A stretch of DNA of 64,000 nt from RGIG3178 sp942492795. GTDB lineage: Bacteria; Bacillota; Clostridia; Christensenellales; QAND01. The position numbers were made by a program, and so were the translations under genes. Shown piece by piece: positions 33,591-41,876 of the stretch; within the stretch, counting starts at the first letter, position 1, and each line of letters starts with the position of its first letter. The stretch spans positions 2,232,001 through 2,296,000 of the forward strand of contig OW818639.1 of assembly GCA_942492795.1 (NCBI GenBank), in the 5' to 3' direction. Under the pieces are notes generated by a model. The model made no database searches. It was not told the origin of the DNA and saw only the letters and a program-made list of their open reading frames with translations.

Positions 33591-34487
33591 TTATCTTCCG
33601 GCGCTTTCCCAAAGCACCTGCAATTCGTTTTTATTGAAACAATAGCGCTTGTTGCAGAAGTGGCAAACAAGCTCCGCTTGTTCATCTTTATCCATAATGT
33701 CCTGAAGTTCGCTCCTGCCAAGACTGATAAGCGCTCTTTCCATCCGATCCTTTGAACAGGGGCAATGATAGGACAGCGGGATTTCTTGCGTTATCTTCAT
33801 ATCCATCCCTTGAAAGATAACGTGGAGGCACTGCATCAGATCCTGGCCCTTTGCCAGCATGGAGGAAAGCTGTCCCAAAAGCCCGGCACTTTCTTCCAAT
33901 GTATCAATCACCCGGCTGTCGCAGTCCGGAAACGGGAAGACCGCGAGTCCGCCCGCACTCAGGACGCTTTGATCCACATCGATCGTCACGCCCAAAAAGA
34001 TGAGACACGGGCGCTGTTCGCTCAATGCGTAGTAGTAGGCGAAATCCTCCGCCACTTCACCGCTTGTTATCTGCACTTGCCCGATGTAAGGCTCCGCACC
34101 GTTGTCTTTGATGATCGTTATGCGTCCTGAATTGCCCAAAACCCCAGCAACATCCAGCTTTCCATCCAAACGTACGGGCAGGTCGGCTTGCGGATTGATG
34201 GCCGTTACGCGCACCTTTCCATCCGCAGATGCTACCGCGACTGCCCTGCCTGCCGGACCGCCGCCGTCAAAGGTGACCGTGACGTCGCCGGTTTTTGACT
34301 TTATATCGGATGCCAGAATCAATGCGCCCATCATCAGTCTGCCGAAGGCTGCCGTCGTCGTTTTGGACAATCCGTGGATATCTTGAGCCGCCTGTACCGT
34401 TTCTCTTGCGGACAATGCTACGGCATAGGCCTCTGATCCAAAGAGCAGAGCGTGCACCAACGTATCGTTCTGCTTTTGTATTTCCAA
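33591..34487 (-). CDS. hslO: Hsp33 redox-regulated chaperone
   Basis: Holdase chaperone activated by oxidation and unfolding of its C-terminal zinc centre. About 298 residues. The N-terminal domain contains ARETVQAAQDIHGLSKTTTAA and FDGGGPAGRAVAVASADGKV; the zinc-binding cysteines are CPCS near residue 245 and CHFC near 277, as expected. A TTG start at 34487 is chosen because GGAGG lies seven bases upstream and the resulting length matches the family; ATGs at 34502 and 34538 are in frame but badly placed. It overlaps nothing but sits 16 bases after the methyltransferase stop. Confidence 0.9.
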   Translation of the reverse strand: MEIQKQNDTLVHALLFGSEAYAVALSARETVQAAQDIHGLSKTTTAAFGRLMMGALILASDIKSKTGDVTVTFDGGGPAGRAVAVASADGKVRVTAINPQADLPVRLDGKLDVAGVLGNSGRITIIKDNGAEPYIGQVQITSGEVAEDFAYYYALSEQRPCLIFLGVTIDVDQSVLSAGGLAVFPFPDCDSRVIDTLEESAGLLGQLSSMLAKGQDLMQCLHVIFQGMDMKITQEIPLSYHCPCSKDRMERALISLGRSELQDIMDKDEQAELVCHFCNKRYCFNKNELQVLWESAGR

Positions 34488-34503
34488 ATGGACTCCTCCC
34501 ATA

Positions 34504-35247
34504 CTATGCACGAACTGCCACAAACTGCCACCGCTCATCGTCGTCCTGCGCCGACTCTGTTGTGCCGAAGGTATACGCGTGACAATCCGAAAATCCGGTG
34601 TTTTGGAGCAGTGTCAAAAGCACTTGTTTTGAAAAAGCTGTGAGGATATGTTCCTCTTCGCTTCGGATGTACATGCCGTTTCGCTGCTGCACAAACAGTG
34701 TCAGAAGCATGCGGCACCTGTTTTCGTCGTTTTGCGTTTGCAGGATATATGCCGCGTTGTCCTCGATGGACGCAAAATTGCCGTCCGAGAGGATTGCTTG
34801 ATAGTAGTAGGGTGTACACACGTCAAACATCAATGCACCGTTGGGGTACAGCTTGTTGTATGCGCTTAGAAAAAACCGCTCGACTTCCGCCTCGTCGTTG
34901 AGATAATTGACGGGGTCACAGGCACATGTAATTGCCTGCACATGTCCTCCCTGCGGCAGTTCGCGCATATCCGCCTCCAAAAGCGGCAGAAACACCCCGC
35001 GTTCGTTTGCGTTGCGGGCAGCCTGTTCCAGCATGGCAGGACTGTTGTCCACGCCGGTCACCCGATAACCCTTTTCAATCAACGGGATGCTCAGATGGCC
35101 TGTCCCGCAGCCGACATCCAGGATCTTCTGCGGTGGCAATATATCATGTGACTTGAGCAATAAAAGGATATACGTAGGCCAGTTGATCGCGGTTCTCGAA
35201 CCCATCAACTGATCATAAACCTTTGCAAAGCCACTGTATGCAGCCAT
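34504..35247 (-). CDS. Class I SAM-dependent methyltransferase
   Basis: Methyltransferase of 247 residues. It opens AAYSGFAKVYDQLMGSRTAI, a common start for small Firmicute methyltransferases. SAM motif I is ILDVGCGTGHLSIPL near residue 41, VTGVDNSPAMLEQA near 62 and ITCACDPVNYLND near 100. The methyl acceptor is unknown. The ATG at 35247 has AGGAAAGGG upstream; the longer frame to 35370 lacks one. It is the first gene of the run leading through hslO to the RlmL-like enzyme. Confidence 0.85.
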   Translation of the reverse strand: MAAYSGFAKVYDQLMGSRTAINWPTYILLLLKSHDILPPQKILDVGCGTGHLSIPLIEKGYRVTGVDNSPAMLEQAARNANERGVFLPLLEADMRELPQGGHVQAITCACDPVNYLNDEAEVERFFLSAYNKLYPNGALMFDVCTPYYYQAILSDGNFASIEDNAAYILQTQNDENRCRMLLTLFVQQRNGMYIRSEEEHILTAFSKQVLLTLLQNTGFSDCHAYTFGTTESAQDDDERWQFVAVRA

Positions 35248-35449
35248 AGTTTCCCTTTCCTGTGTTTGACATGCAAATTGAGTGAAAAATATTATACCAT
35301 AAAACATTGTTTGTTTATATATTTGGTGCGGTTTGAATAGACTTATATCGGATCGTTCGGAAAAGTCCAAGCATAAGCATCGGGTGAAGGGGCCGAATCA
35401 AGTCACAACTGCGCTTTTTACGCATATGTTGGATTTGGAAAAGGTAACA
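35248..35449. other. Intergenic region upstream of the lysine riboswitch promoter
   Basis: About 200 bases between divergent transcription units, part of a gap of roughly 510 bases. The left part is AT-rich and must contain the minus-strand promoter for the methyltransferase-hslO run; no gene is visible. Confidence 0.5.
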
Positions 35450-35478
35450 TTGACAACGCTTGGCGTGGGTGGTAGACT
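35450..35478 (+). promoter_or_regulatory. Promoter of the asd-dapA unit
   Basis: TTGACA and TAGACT are separated by exactly 17 bases. The start of transcription would fall just before the lysine riboswitch. Confidence 0.8.
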
Positions 35479-35507
35479 TTTTCTGAAATTGAAACATCAA
35501 CAGGCAG

Positions 35508-35672
35508 AATAGAGGCGCGCAGTAACATAAGTATCGGGATGAGGGGGCGAAACCCCGATGATTCTCCGTGAAAGGGTTATGCGCCGAAGGATGGCGGCGT
35601 TTCGCAGACGTTATCCTGGATGGATATGCAAAGAGCAATTCATCTGTCACGAAAGTGGAGCGCTTTCTGTCC
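35508..35672 (+). ncRNA. Lysine riboswitch (L-box) aptamer
   Basis: The sequence shows the conserved lysine-aptamer core in order: AGAGGCGC at the 5' side, AGTA, then GTGAAAGGG and GCGCCGAAGG near 35568-35588, CTGGATGG, and CTGTCACGAAAGTGGAGCGC at the 3' side, comparable to the CTGTCA-hairpin-TGGAGGGC end of the B. subtilis lysC leader. It precedes asd and dapA, the first committed steps to lysine, which is the expected regulon. Lysine binding should favour the terminator that follows at 35699-35728. Confidence 0.9.
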
Positions 35673-35698
35673 AAATTGCAGGGTTTCCTTGCGTTTGG

Positions 35699-35728
35699 GC
35701 GGTGCATATCCAAATGTGCCGTTTTTTT
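35699..35728 (+). terminator. Riboswitch expression-platform terminator
   Basis: CGGTGCAT and ATGTGCCG pair with two G-T wobbles across a short loop and are followed by seven T, 29 bases before the asd start. Confidence 0.8.
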
Positions 35729-35756
35729 ATACTCAAAATTCCGGGAGGTAAGGCGT

Positions 35757-36842
35757 ATGAAGAAGCTTCGCGTCGGTATCGTTGGTGCAACAGGCATGGT
35801 AGGCCAACGTTTTGTGTCATTGTTGTCGGATCATCCTTGGTTTGAGGTCACGACACTGGCTGCAAGCGCGCGTTCAAAAGGCAAACGCTATGAGGAGGCG
35901 GTAGCCGACCGCTGGGCCTTTTCGTGGCCGATTCCCGGGAATATTAAGGAGTTGGCCGTTCTGGACGCTTCGGATATTCAAGCCGTCACCGAAAACGCAG
36001 ACTTTGTGTTCTGCGCGGTGGATATGGGAAAAGCGGAGACCCAGGCGCTGGAAGAAGCGTATGCCAAAGCAGAAACGCCGGTTGTGTCCAACAACAGCGC
36101 ACACCGGTGGACACCGGATGTTCCGATGCTGATTCCCGAAATCAATCATATGCACACAGCCGTCATTGAGGCGCAACGCAGGCGTTTGGGCACAACGCGC
36201 GGCTTTATCACGGTCAAGCCCAATTGCTCCATACAGAGCTATGTTCCGGCACTGGACCCGCTGATGGAATTCGGTGTGGAACAGGTAAATGTCTGCACCT
36301 ATCAGGCCATTTCGGGTGCCGGCAAGACGTTCGATTCATGGCCGGAGATGGTGGACAATGTCATTCCCTACATCGGCGGCGAAGAGGAAAAGAGCGAACA
36401 GGAACCGCTGAAAATTTGGGGCAGCGTGCAGGACGGTGCTATCGTTCGCGCTCAAAAGCCCGTTATCAGCGCACAATGCATCCGCGTTCCCGCAAGCGAC
36501 GGCCATCTGGCCGCGGTTTCGGTGCGTTTTGCCAACAAACCCACCAGGGAAATGATTCTTTCCCGATGGGATTCCTACGTAGGCGAAGCACAAAGGTTGC
36601 AATTGCCAAGCGCACCCGCAAGGTTTTTAACATATTTTGAACAGAACGACCGTCCGCAAACCCGCCTTGACCGCGACCTGTACAACGGCATGGGCGTTAC
36701 CATCGGGCGGCTTCGCGAAGATAACCTGTACGATTATAAGTTTGTTTGTCTCTCGCACAACACGCTTCGCGGAGCAGCAGGCGGCGGCGTGCTTTCGGCC
36801 GAGCTTCTCACGGCTCAGGGGTATATTGTTGCTAAGCAGTAA
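35757..36842 (+). CDS. asd: Aspartate-semialdehyde dehydrogenase
   Basis: NADPH-dependent reduction of aspartyl phosphate to aspartate semialdehyde, the branch point for lysine, threonine and methionine. The 361-residue protein has GIVGATGMVGQRFVSLL at the N-terminus and the catalytic cysteine in VKPNCSIQSYVPAL near residue 155, with AISGAGKTFDSWPE near 184. Length and motifs fit the class found in archaea, fungi and some anaerobic Firmicutes rather than the E. coli type. The ATG at 35757 follows GGGAGGTAAGG; the open frame upstream is riboswitch RNA. dapA follows after 11 bases. Confidence 0.95.
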   Translation: MKKLRVGIVGATGMVGQRFVSLLSDHPWFEVTTLAASARSKGKRYEEAVADRWAFSWPIPGNIKELAVLDASDIQAVTENADFVFCAVDMGKAETQALEEAYAKAETPVVSNNSAHRWTPDVPMLIPEINHMHTAVIEAQRRRLGTTRGFITVKPNCSIQSYVPALDPLMEFGVEQVNVCTYQAISGAGKTFDSWPEMVDNVIPYIGGEEEKSEQEPLKIWGSVQDGAIVRAQKPVISAQCIRVPASDGHLAAVSVRFANKPTREMILSRWDSYVGEAQRLQLPSAPARFLTYFEQNDRPQTRLDRDLYNGMGVTIGRLREDNLYDYKFVCLSHNTLRGAAGGGVLSAELLTAQGYIVAKQ

Positions 36843-36853
36843 AGGAGGTCCCA

Positions 36854-37735
36854 ATGCGACTTTTTTCCGGTTCCGGCGTAGCGCTTGTCACGCCATTCAC
36901 TAGCTCAGGGGTTGATTTTGATGCATACGAGAGGCTTATCGAATTCCAGATCGAAAATGGGACCGATGCGCTGATCGCTTGCGGCACTACCGGAGAGCCG
37001 TCTACCATGAGCGCGGATGAGCGGCATTCCGTCATTGAATTTGCAATAAAAACCGTTGCGGGCCGCGTGCCCGTGATCGCATCCACCGGCGGGAACAACA
37101 CCGCGGAGGTCATCGAAGCCTCCAAAGCGGCGCAAGCTGCGGGTGCAAACGGCCTTCTGATCGTAACGCCCTATTACAACAAATGCACCCAAAACGGCAT
37201 GATCGCGCATTACAGCGCAATCGCGGATGCGGTTTCAATCCCCATCATCGTATACAACGTGCCCAGCCGTACAGGATTTAACGTTCTCCCGGCGACGCTG
37301 AACAAGCTTTCCTACCATCCCAACATCGTCGGCATGAAGGAAGCGAGCGGCAATATTGCCCAAGTCGGCGAAATGATCCGCCAGTGCGAGGATAGACTTT
37401 CGGTCTATTCCGGCGAAGACGGCATCGTTCTGCCGCTGATGGCGCTGGGCGGCGCGGGCGTCATATCGGTTGTGGCGAACATGCTGCCAAAGCCGATGCA
37501 CGATCTTGCGCACGCTATGCTCAGAGGCGATCTTGAAACCGCGCGAGCACTGCAATATGGCATGAACCCGATCATCGATCTGCTGTTCTGCGAAGTCAAC
37601 CCGATACCCATCAAAGCGGCGCTATCCTTGATGGGCCTGTGCGAAGAGCGGCTGCGGATGCCGCTGACACCGATGGAAGACGCCCACAAGCAGGCATTGA
37701 AACAGGCCATGATCGCGTACGGGATGAGCTTATAA
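36854..37735 (+). CDS. dapA: 4-hydroxy-tetrahydrodipicolinate synthase
   Basis: Condenses pyruvate with aspartate semialdehyde in diaminopimelate/lysine synthesis. The 293-residue aldolase-type barrel shows ALIACGTTGEPSTMSADE near residue 39, the tyrosine motif LLIVTPYYNKCTQNG near 103-117, and the Schiff-base lysine in NIVGMKEASGN near 161. AAAGGAGG precedes the ATG. Co-transcribed with asd under the lysine riboswitch; dapB lies 5 kb away as a separate unit. Confidence 0.95.
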   Translation: MRLFSGSGVALVTPFTSSGVDFDAYERLIEFQIENGTDALIACGTTGEPSTMSADERHSVIEFAIKTVAGRVPVIASTGGNNTAEVIEASKAAQAAGANGLLIVTPYYNKCTQNGMIAHYSAIADAVSIPIIVYNVPSRTGFNVLPATLNKLSYHPNIVGMKEASGNIAQVGEMIRQCEDRLSVYSGEDGIVLPLMALGGAGVISVVANMLPKPMHDLAHAMLRGDLETARALQYGMNPIIDLLFCEVNPIPIKAALSLMGLCEERLRMPLTPMEDAHKQALKQAMIAYGMSL

Positions 37736-37746
37736 TTTTTTTAGTC

Positions 37747-37777
37747 TAAAAGCCCTTGATGAAATCAAGGGCTTTTT
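37747..37777 (+). terminator. Terminator of asd-dapA
   Basis: AAAAGCCCTTGAT and ATCAAGGGCTTTTTT pair around GAA. The symmetrical A and T tracts may also serve the convergent permease gene. Confidence 0.9.
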
Positions 37778-37810
37778 TATGCTGCTCTGCTCTTTTTCTA
37801 TATCCCGTTG

Positions 37811-39877
37811 CTATTCAAATTGCAGCAGTGTTTGAAGCGTCTGCGCCTGTTGCGCTGTGAGGTATACGTAATAGGCGTCCTGACCGATCACGTTTCTTTG
37901 TCCGGATTCTTCCGATGTGACCATAGCCTGTATTTCTGCAAGGTAATCGCTTTGCGCTTGCGCTTCGGATTGACGGATCAGTGTAAAAGCGGCGAGCTGT
38001 TTGTCGTTGAGCGTTGGTGGCTTCCCGTCTAGGGCTTGAATGTTTTCCGTTGCTTGCGAAAAGCTTCCCGTTTTTAAATCGACCAGCATCAAGGTAAATT
38101 GCGTATTATGATCGAGTTGAGATTTTGCGGGAATGCCCTTTGCAAAAGCTTCGGTTTCTTGCTCCTTCACAATACCGATATAATAAGCCAGCGCATTAGG
38201 CGTTTTTGGAGTCAGATCGATATAGCATCTAAATTCATTGTATTGACTGTGACCAAACATTTTAATTATGCCGACAGACCAGTTTTCTTTCATTGTCATA
38301 CCTGGATATCCACTCTGAAAATCCACCATCAGCGATGCGAAGTCCTCGTCGGAGAGCCATTGCATGTCAGAGGCCAGCAATCTGTAGAGGGTTTGCAGCT
38401 GCTCCTGGGTGATCGATACCAACGCGTCCAGTTTATAGGATTCGATCTCGCTTGCATTCGGAAGGCGGCGGAGTTGCCGCATATAATCCTTGTTATCGGT
38501 TAAAAGCCTTTTTAACGACTGCACCTGCAAACTTGTCAGCTTGAGCTCCCGGACGATACTGCCTCCCTGTTTCAAATGGAAGCGTACCGTTACGGACTGC
38601 ATCGATGCCAGATGGTAGTCACGGCTGTCGTAGCCCTGCACGTTATTCTTAAGTGCGTCGACCAAAAGAGTATTTATCTGTGGATCGATTATTAACAGGT
38701 CGTCGATCAAGATGTCTGCGTAGCTGTTTTCGTAATTCTTGCTGATCATTGACAGTTCACTGACATTTTCAGGTTCCAGGGCAATGTGCATTTGAGCGTT
38801 AGCAACGGATTTTGCAGCAAACACGAACAGCACACAGAACACCATCAGCGCCACATAATGTGGAAGCGTTTTCCATAAACCTTTTATCTTTTTTTGCGTG
38901 ATGATCTCAAAAATCAAGTATACGATCAGCGAAGATACCAACGCAGTGATGATAAGTCCCGGTATATTCGCTTCGGGATTTGCATATTTGACCAAATAGT
39001 ATTCCAAAACAAAGGTCAGGATAAATGGCAGCGTGATGCCGCAACGATAAACCGTCTGCAGGAGCGGATTGGGAGCGCCCTTCTCCGCCGTCTCGCTTTT
39101 GCGGATATGATAGAGCCACAGACCTGCCGCCACGTATACCAACCCTACCGCAAAGGTATAGATCATCGAACCTGCCGTTGTCATCAAACGGACCAGATCA
39201 TACGGGTTTGCCATTTCGCTGACCCCCATGACGGTTGCAGTCGCGATGTTGCTGTAGGGGTTGAGCAAAAGCCCAAAGCCGTGATAGCTAACCACCGGAG
39301 CAAAGTATGTGATGGCAGATGCAAACTGCAGCAGCAAAAACCGTATGGTGAACGCAACGAGTCCGCTGACGATAAAAGCGCTAAAACGAGTCCCGGTCAA
39401 GCTTACACCGCACAGGGTGGCGGCAGCGAAAAACAGCGATACCGTGCCATAATATCCACAGATCCAGGCCACGTAATCCCAGTGCCACTGGCCGCACATC
39501 AGTCCGTAAGAAAGCGTGGTGCTCACAGCTGTCACGAGTACGATGCCCCACAGCCATGCCATCACTGCCGAAAACCTTGACGCTGCAATCGCCACACGCT
39601 TGGTCGGAAGCGCGTCGAAATAGTCGCTGGCACGCCGCGAGAACAGGTGGGAAAAGGCGCTGAACACCATCGTGACCGCGCCGCCCGTCATTAAAAAAAC
39701 GAGGACGGGCGTAAACATCTGGATGGGAACGAACGCAGTTGATCCACCGATGGACATGACAACGGGTCCCATGAAAGAAACAACGAGACATATGACAAAA
39801 TACGTTATGCCCATCGTGCGCAGCTGAAGCATCGTATCCCAAAACAATTTTCGATTAAACCAAACTCTGTCTTTCAT
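37811..39877 (-). CDS. Large ABC-2 permease of the YtrB-type system
   Basis: Membrane protein of 688 residues encoded after a GntR/ATPase pair. About ten transmembrane helices lie in residues 15-360 (for example YFVICLVVSFMGPVVM and FTIRFLLLQFASAITYF), including the ABC-2-like SHLFSRRASDYFDALPTKR loop near residue 82. The remaining 320 residues form a soluble domain with repeated LTSLQVQSLKRLL-like helices, an unusual extension. The ATG at 39877 has GGAGG eight bases upstream. It likely forms the exporter with the ATPase 13 bases upstream. Comparable YtrA-type operons respond to cell-wall antibiotics. Confidence 0.75.
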   Translation of the reverse strand: MKDRVWFNRKLFWDTMLQLRTMGITYFVICLVVSFMGPVVMSIGGSTAFVPIQMFTPVLVFLMTGGAVTMVFSAFSHLFSRRASDYFDALPTKRVAIAASRFSAVMAWLWGIVLVTAVSTTLSYGLMCGQWHWDYVAWICGYYGTVSLFFAAATLCGVSLTGTRFSAFIVSGLVAFTIRFLLLQFASAITYFAPVVSYHGFGLLLNPYSNIATATVMGVSEMANPYDLVRLMTTAGSMIYTFAVGLVYVAAGLWLYHIRKSETAEKGAPNPLLQTVYRCGITLPFILTFVLEYYLVKYANPEANIPGLIITALVSSLIVYLIFEIITQKKIKGLWKTLPHYVALMVFCVLFVFAAKSVANAQMHIALEPENVSELSMISKNYENSYADILIDDLLIIDPQINTLLVDALKNNVQGYDSRDYHLASMQSVTVRFHLKQGGSIVRELKLTSLQVQSLKRLLTDNKDYMRQLRRLPNASEIESYKLDALVSITQEQLQTLYRLLASDMQWLSDEDFASLMVDFQSGYPGMTMKENWSVGIIKMFGHSQYNEFRCYIDLTPKTPNALAYYIGIVKEQETEAFAKGIPAKSQLDHNTQFTLMLVDLKTGSFSQATENIQALDGKPPTLNDKQLAAFTLIRQSEAQAQSDYLAEIQAMVTSEESGQRNVIGQDAYYVYLTAQQAQTLQTLLQFE

Positions 39878-39889
39878 TTTCTGCACCTC

Positions 39890-40789
39890 CTACACGTTTT
39901 CCGTTTCAAAGGAGTATCCGAGCGCCTGCATTTCATAGATGAACACTTCCTCCAATGTCAACGGCACAATTTCAAAAAGCACCGGTTTCATTTCGCGGAT
40001 GCGCTCTGCATTTTGGTCGCGATCGCCCTTGAGAATAAGCGATGCCACGCATCCAGTCTGGTGATAAGTTACCATAGGCAACGAATCGAATCGATGCCTG
40101 TCAAACGGCTCATCGAATGCAACCTGCACCTTATGCAAGGATGTTTTAAGCGTCTGGACTTCGCTTTCAAACAGTATCCCGCCCTGATGCAGTAGCGCCA
40201 GCTGATCGCATGTGTCCTCCAACTCCCGAAGAGAATGGCTTGTGATAACCGCCGTCGCATTGCGCTCCTCGATATCGGAATACAAGACCTTTTTTACGAG
40301 AGTACGCATCACGGGATCCAAACCATCGAACGTCTCATCCATGAACAGGTAATCCGCCCGCGTCGAAAGTGCCAATATCAGAGCCGCCTGTCTTCGCATG
40401 CCCTTGGAAAAGGTATTGAGGTTCGCGTTTTTGTTTAACTTGAAAAGACCGCACAACACTTCAAAACGCGCCCAATCAAATCTTCTATAGTTTGCGGCAT
40501 AGAACTTTGCCATCCTTGCCATGCCGGACTGCGGCAGAAAATATAGTTCATCCGGCACAAACACAAACCGTTCCTTTACGACCGGATTGTCATACACTTC
40601 CTGTCCATCCAGGCATATGCTCCCTTCATCCTGCTTATATACGCCGTTGATCAGTCGCAACAGCGTGGATTTTCCCGCTCCGTTGCTGCCGACAAGGCCG
40701 TATATACACCCGCTTGGAATGTTGCAGCTCAACGCACTGAGCGCAACTGTATTGCCAAACCTTTTTGTGACTTGGTTTACGGCAATCAT
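39890..40789 (-). CDS. ABC transporter ATP-binding protein, YtrB-like
   Basis: ATPase of 299 residues. Walker A is GSNGAGKSTLL near residue 34, the signature region FSKGMRRQAALILAL is near 133, Walker B YLFMDETFDGLDPV near 151, and ITSHSL gives the switch His. The replacement of the usual DEPT by DETF and of LSGGQ by FSKGM is typical of YtrB/EcsA-like exporter ATPases. It overlaps the GntR regulator by four bases and is followed by the large permease. Confidence 0.9.
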   Translation of the reverse strand: MIAVNQVTKRFGNTVALSALSCNIPSGCIYGLVGSNGAGKSTLLRLINGVYKQDEGSICLDGQEVYDNPVVKERFVFVPDELYFLPQSGMARMAKFYAANYRRFDWARFEVLCGLFKLNKNANLNTFSKGMRRQAALILALSTRADYLFMDETFDGLDPVMRTLVKKVLYSDIEERNATAVITSHSLRELEDTCDQLALLHQGGILFESEVQTLKTSLHKVQVAFDEPFDRHRFDSLPMVTYHQTGCVASLILKGDRDQNAERIREMKPVLFEIVPLTLEEVFIYEMQALGYSFETENV

Positions 40790-41220
40790 TTTTCTTCACT
40801 CCCATCCGAAAAGCATTTTGTTGGTGCGGATATCGTTTGAGTGTTAGCACCCGTCAGTTCCGCTTGAATGGATTGAATGCATCCCGCCATCTCTTCGAGC
40901 GTCACGCCGGTTTTCATAAGTTCTCCGACGAGCTTTCGCAAGTCTTCCAACCGTTCCGTCTTTCTGGCCGACAGGCGTTTTTTTGCTTCGGCGCATACAT
41001 ACCGTCCGCTGCCCGGAACCGAATAGCAAATGCCCCGCCGTTCCAATTCGGCATACGCTTTTTGAAGCGTATTGGGATTGATGCCCATCGATTGTGAAAG
41101 GGTGCGTACCGAGGGCATCTGCTCGTCTTCGTGCAGAATTCCCTGTAATACAAACCTCTCAACCAGATCAACCACCTGTTCGTAGATCGGGATGCGTGAG
41201 AATTTATCTATTTGCCACAA
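40786..41220 (-). CDS. GntR family regulator, YtrA-like
   Basis: DNA-binding repressor of 144 residues. The wHTH is near residues 12-75 with IPIYEQVVDLVERFVLQGIL and MPSVRTLSQSMGINPNTLQK followed by AYAELERRGICYSVPGSGRYV; a short helical tail of about 65 residues is the YtrA dimerisation pattern. A TTG start at 41220 (reading LWQIDKFSRIP) has GGAGG eight bases upstream and matches the family N-terminus; an ATG at 41247 adds nine unlikely residues. It likely represses its own operon through the palindrome at 41269-41289. Confidence 0.9.
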   Translation of the reverse strand: MWQIDKFSRIPIYEQVVDLVERFVLQGILHEDEQMPSVRTLSQSMGINPNTLQKAYAELERRGICYSVPGSGRYVCAEAKKRLSARKTERLEDLRKLVGELMKTGVTLEEMAGCIQSIQAELTGANTQTISAPTKCFSDGSEEK

Positions 41221-41245
41221 TGCAATTCCCTCCTCGCCGATGTGC

Positions 41246-41259
41246 ATTGTTCGAACAAT
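41246..41259. repeat. Short palindrome in the YtrA-like leader
   Basis: ATTGTTC and GAACAAT are exact reverse complements, giving a 14-base palindrome between the operator and the ribosome-binding site. A second regulator site is possible. Confidence 0.5.
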
Positions 41260-41268
41260 CGTTCTATG

Positions 41269-41289
41269 TGTACTATATGATATAGTACA
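41269..41289. promoter_or_regulatory. Probable GntR/YtrA operator
   Basis: TGTACTATAT and ATATAGTACA flank a single G and are exact reverse complements. The site starts six bases after the -10 hexamer on the minus strand and so covers the expected transcription start, ideal for repression. Confidence 0.8.
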
Positions 41290-41294
41290 GTTTG

Positions 41295-41323
41295 AGTATA
41301 CGGATGCTTGCTTTCCTTGTCAA
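41295..41323 (-). promoter_or_regulatory. Promoter of the YtrA-like operon
   Basis: Minus-strand TTGACA and TATACT are separated by exactly 17 bases, immediately upstream of the operator palindrome. Confidence 0.9.
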
Positions 41324-41341
41324 TAGTTTTGCTAAACTTTT

Positions 41342-41380
41342 TTAAAAACAGTGAAGCCCCGCATTTCTACGGGGCTTTGT
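41342..41380 (-). terminator. Terminator of the 41397-42401 unit
   Basis: On the minus strand AAAGCCCCG and CGGGGCTT pair around a seven-base loop, with TTTTT a few bases downstream. Confidence 0.8.
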
Positions 41381-41396
41381 CCGGACTTTTACATTT

Positions 41397-41867
41397 TCAT
41401 CCTATCTGCTTGGCGGTGAATTGCTCCACCTTTACTGCAAAAACCGCCGTACGGGATAGTATCTGTTGGTCATACGGCAAATCAACGTCACTGACTTTTG
41501 CCATAATGGCTTTAAGCCCCTGTTGCCTGACTTGCTCCGATTGTACAATGCAAGCGTGCCCGAATGCCATGACGCTTTCAAAGGTAATGCCGAATCCGCA
41601 AGCCGTGTCCGAAGCAACAATGCCGAAGTTGCGGTAAATGCAGACCGAAACCCGCGGATTTGTTCTTAGGAGGTCAGCTTTTTTTCCTTGCAGCGCGCCG
41701 TGGAAATACAGGGTGAGTTCTGTATTCTCCATGGTATAGCCGAAATTGACCGGTACGCAATAAGGCCAGCCCTGTTCGTCCATCATCGCTATATGGGCGA
41801 TGTCGCACTGGCGCAATATTGCTTCGATATGCTCTATGTCGTTCAATTCCCTGTCCTTTCTTCTCAT
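41397..41867 (-). CDS. Pyridoxamine 5'-phosphate oxidase-like flavin-binding protein
   Basis: FMN-binding split-barrel protein of 156 residues, of the NimA-like/flavin-nucleotide-binding group. It begins MRRKDRELNDIEHIEAILRQ, then YCVPVNFGYTMENTELTLYF near residue 36 and HGALQGKKADLLRTNPRVSV near 57, which are the family hallmarks. Relatives include nitroimidazole reductases, but the physiological role is usually unknown. GAGGAGG precedes the ATG. It follows the SLOG protein gene by nine bases, so the two are co-transcribed. Confidence 0.85.
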   Translation of the reverse strand: MRRKDRELNDIEHIEAILRQCDIAHIAMMDEQGWPYCVPVNFGYTMENTELTLYFHGALQGKKADLLRTNPRVSVCIYRNFGIVASDTACGFGITFESVMAFGHACIVQSEQVRQQGLKAIMAKVSDVDLPYDQQILSRTAVFAVKVEQFTAKQIG

Positions 41868-41876
41868 GGTTCCTCC

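Noticed and set aside
35568..35756. N-terminal extension of asd by 63 codons
   Set aside because: The extension is the lysine riboswitch; the ATG at 35757 has a strong ribosome-binding site and matches the family start.
38894..39580. Plus-strand frame of 228 codons opposite the large permease
   Set aside because: The product is highly charged without domain features, typical of the reverse complement of membrane-helix coding sequence.
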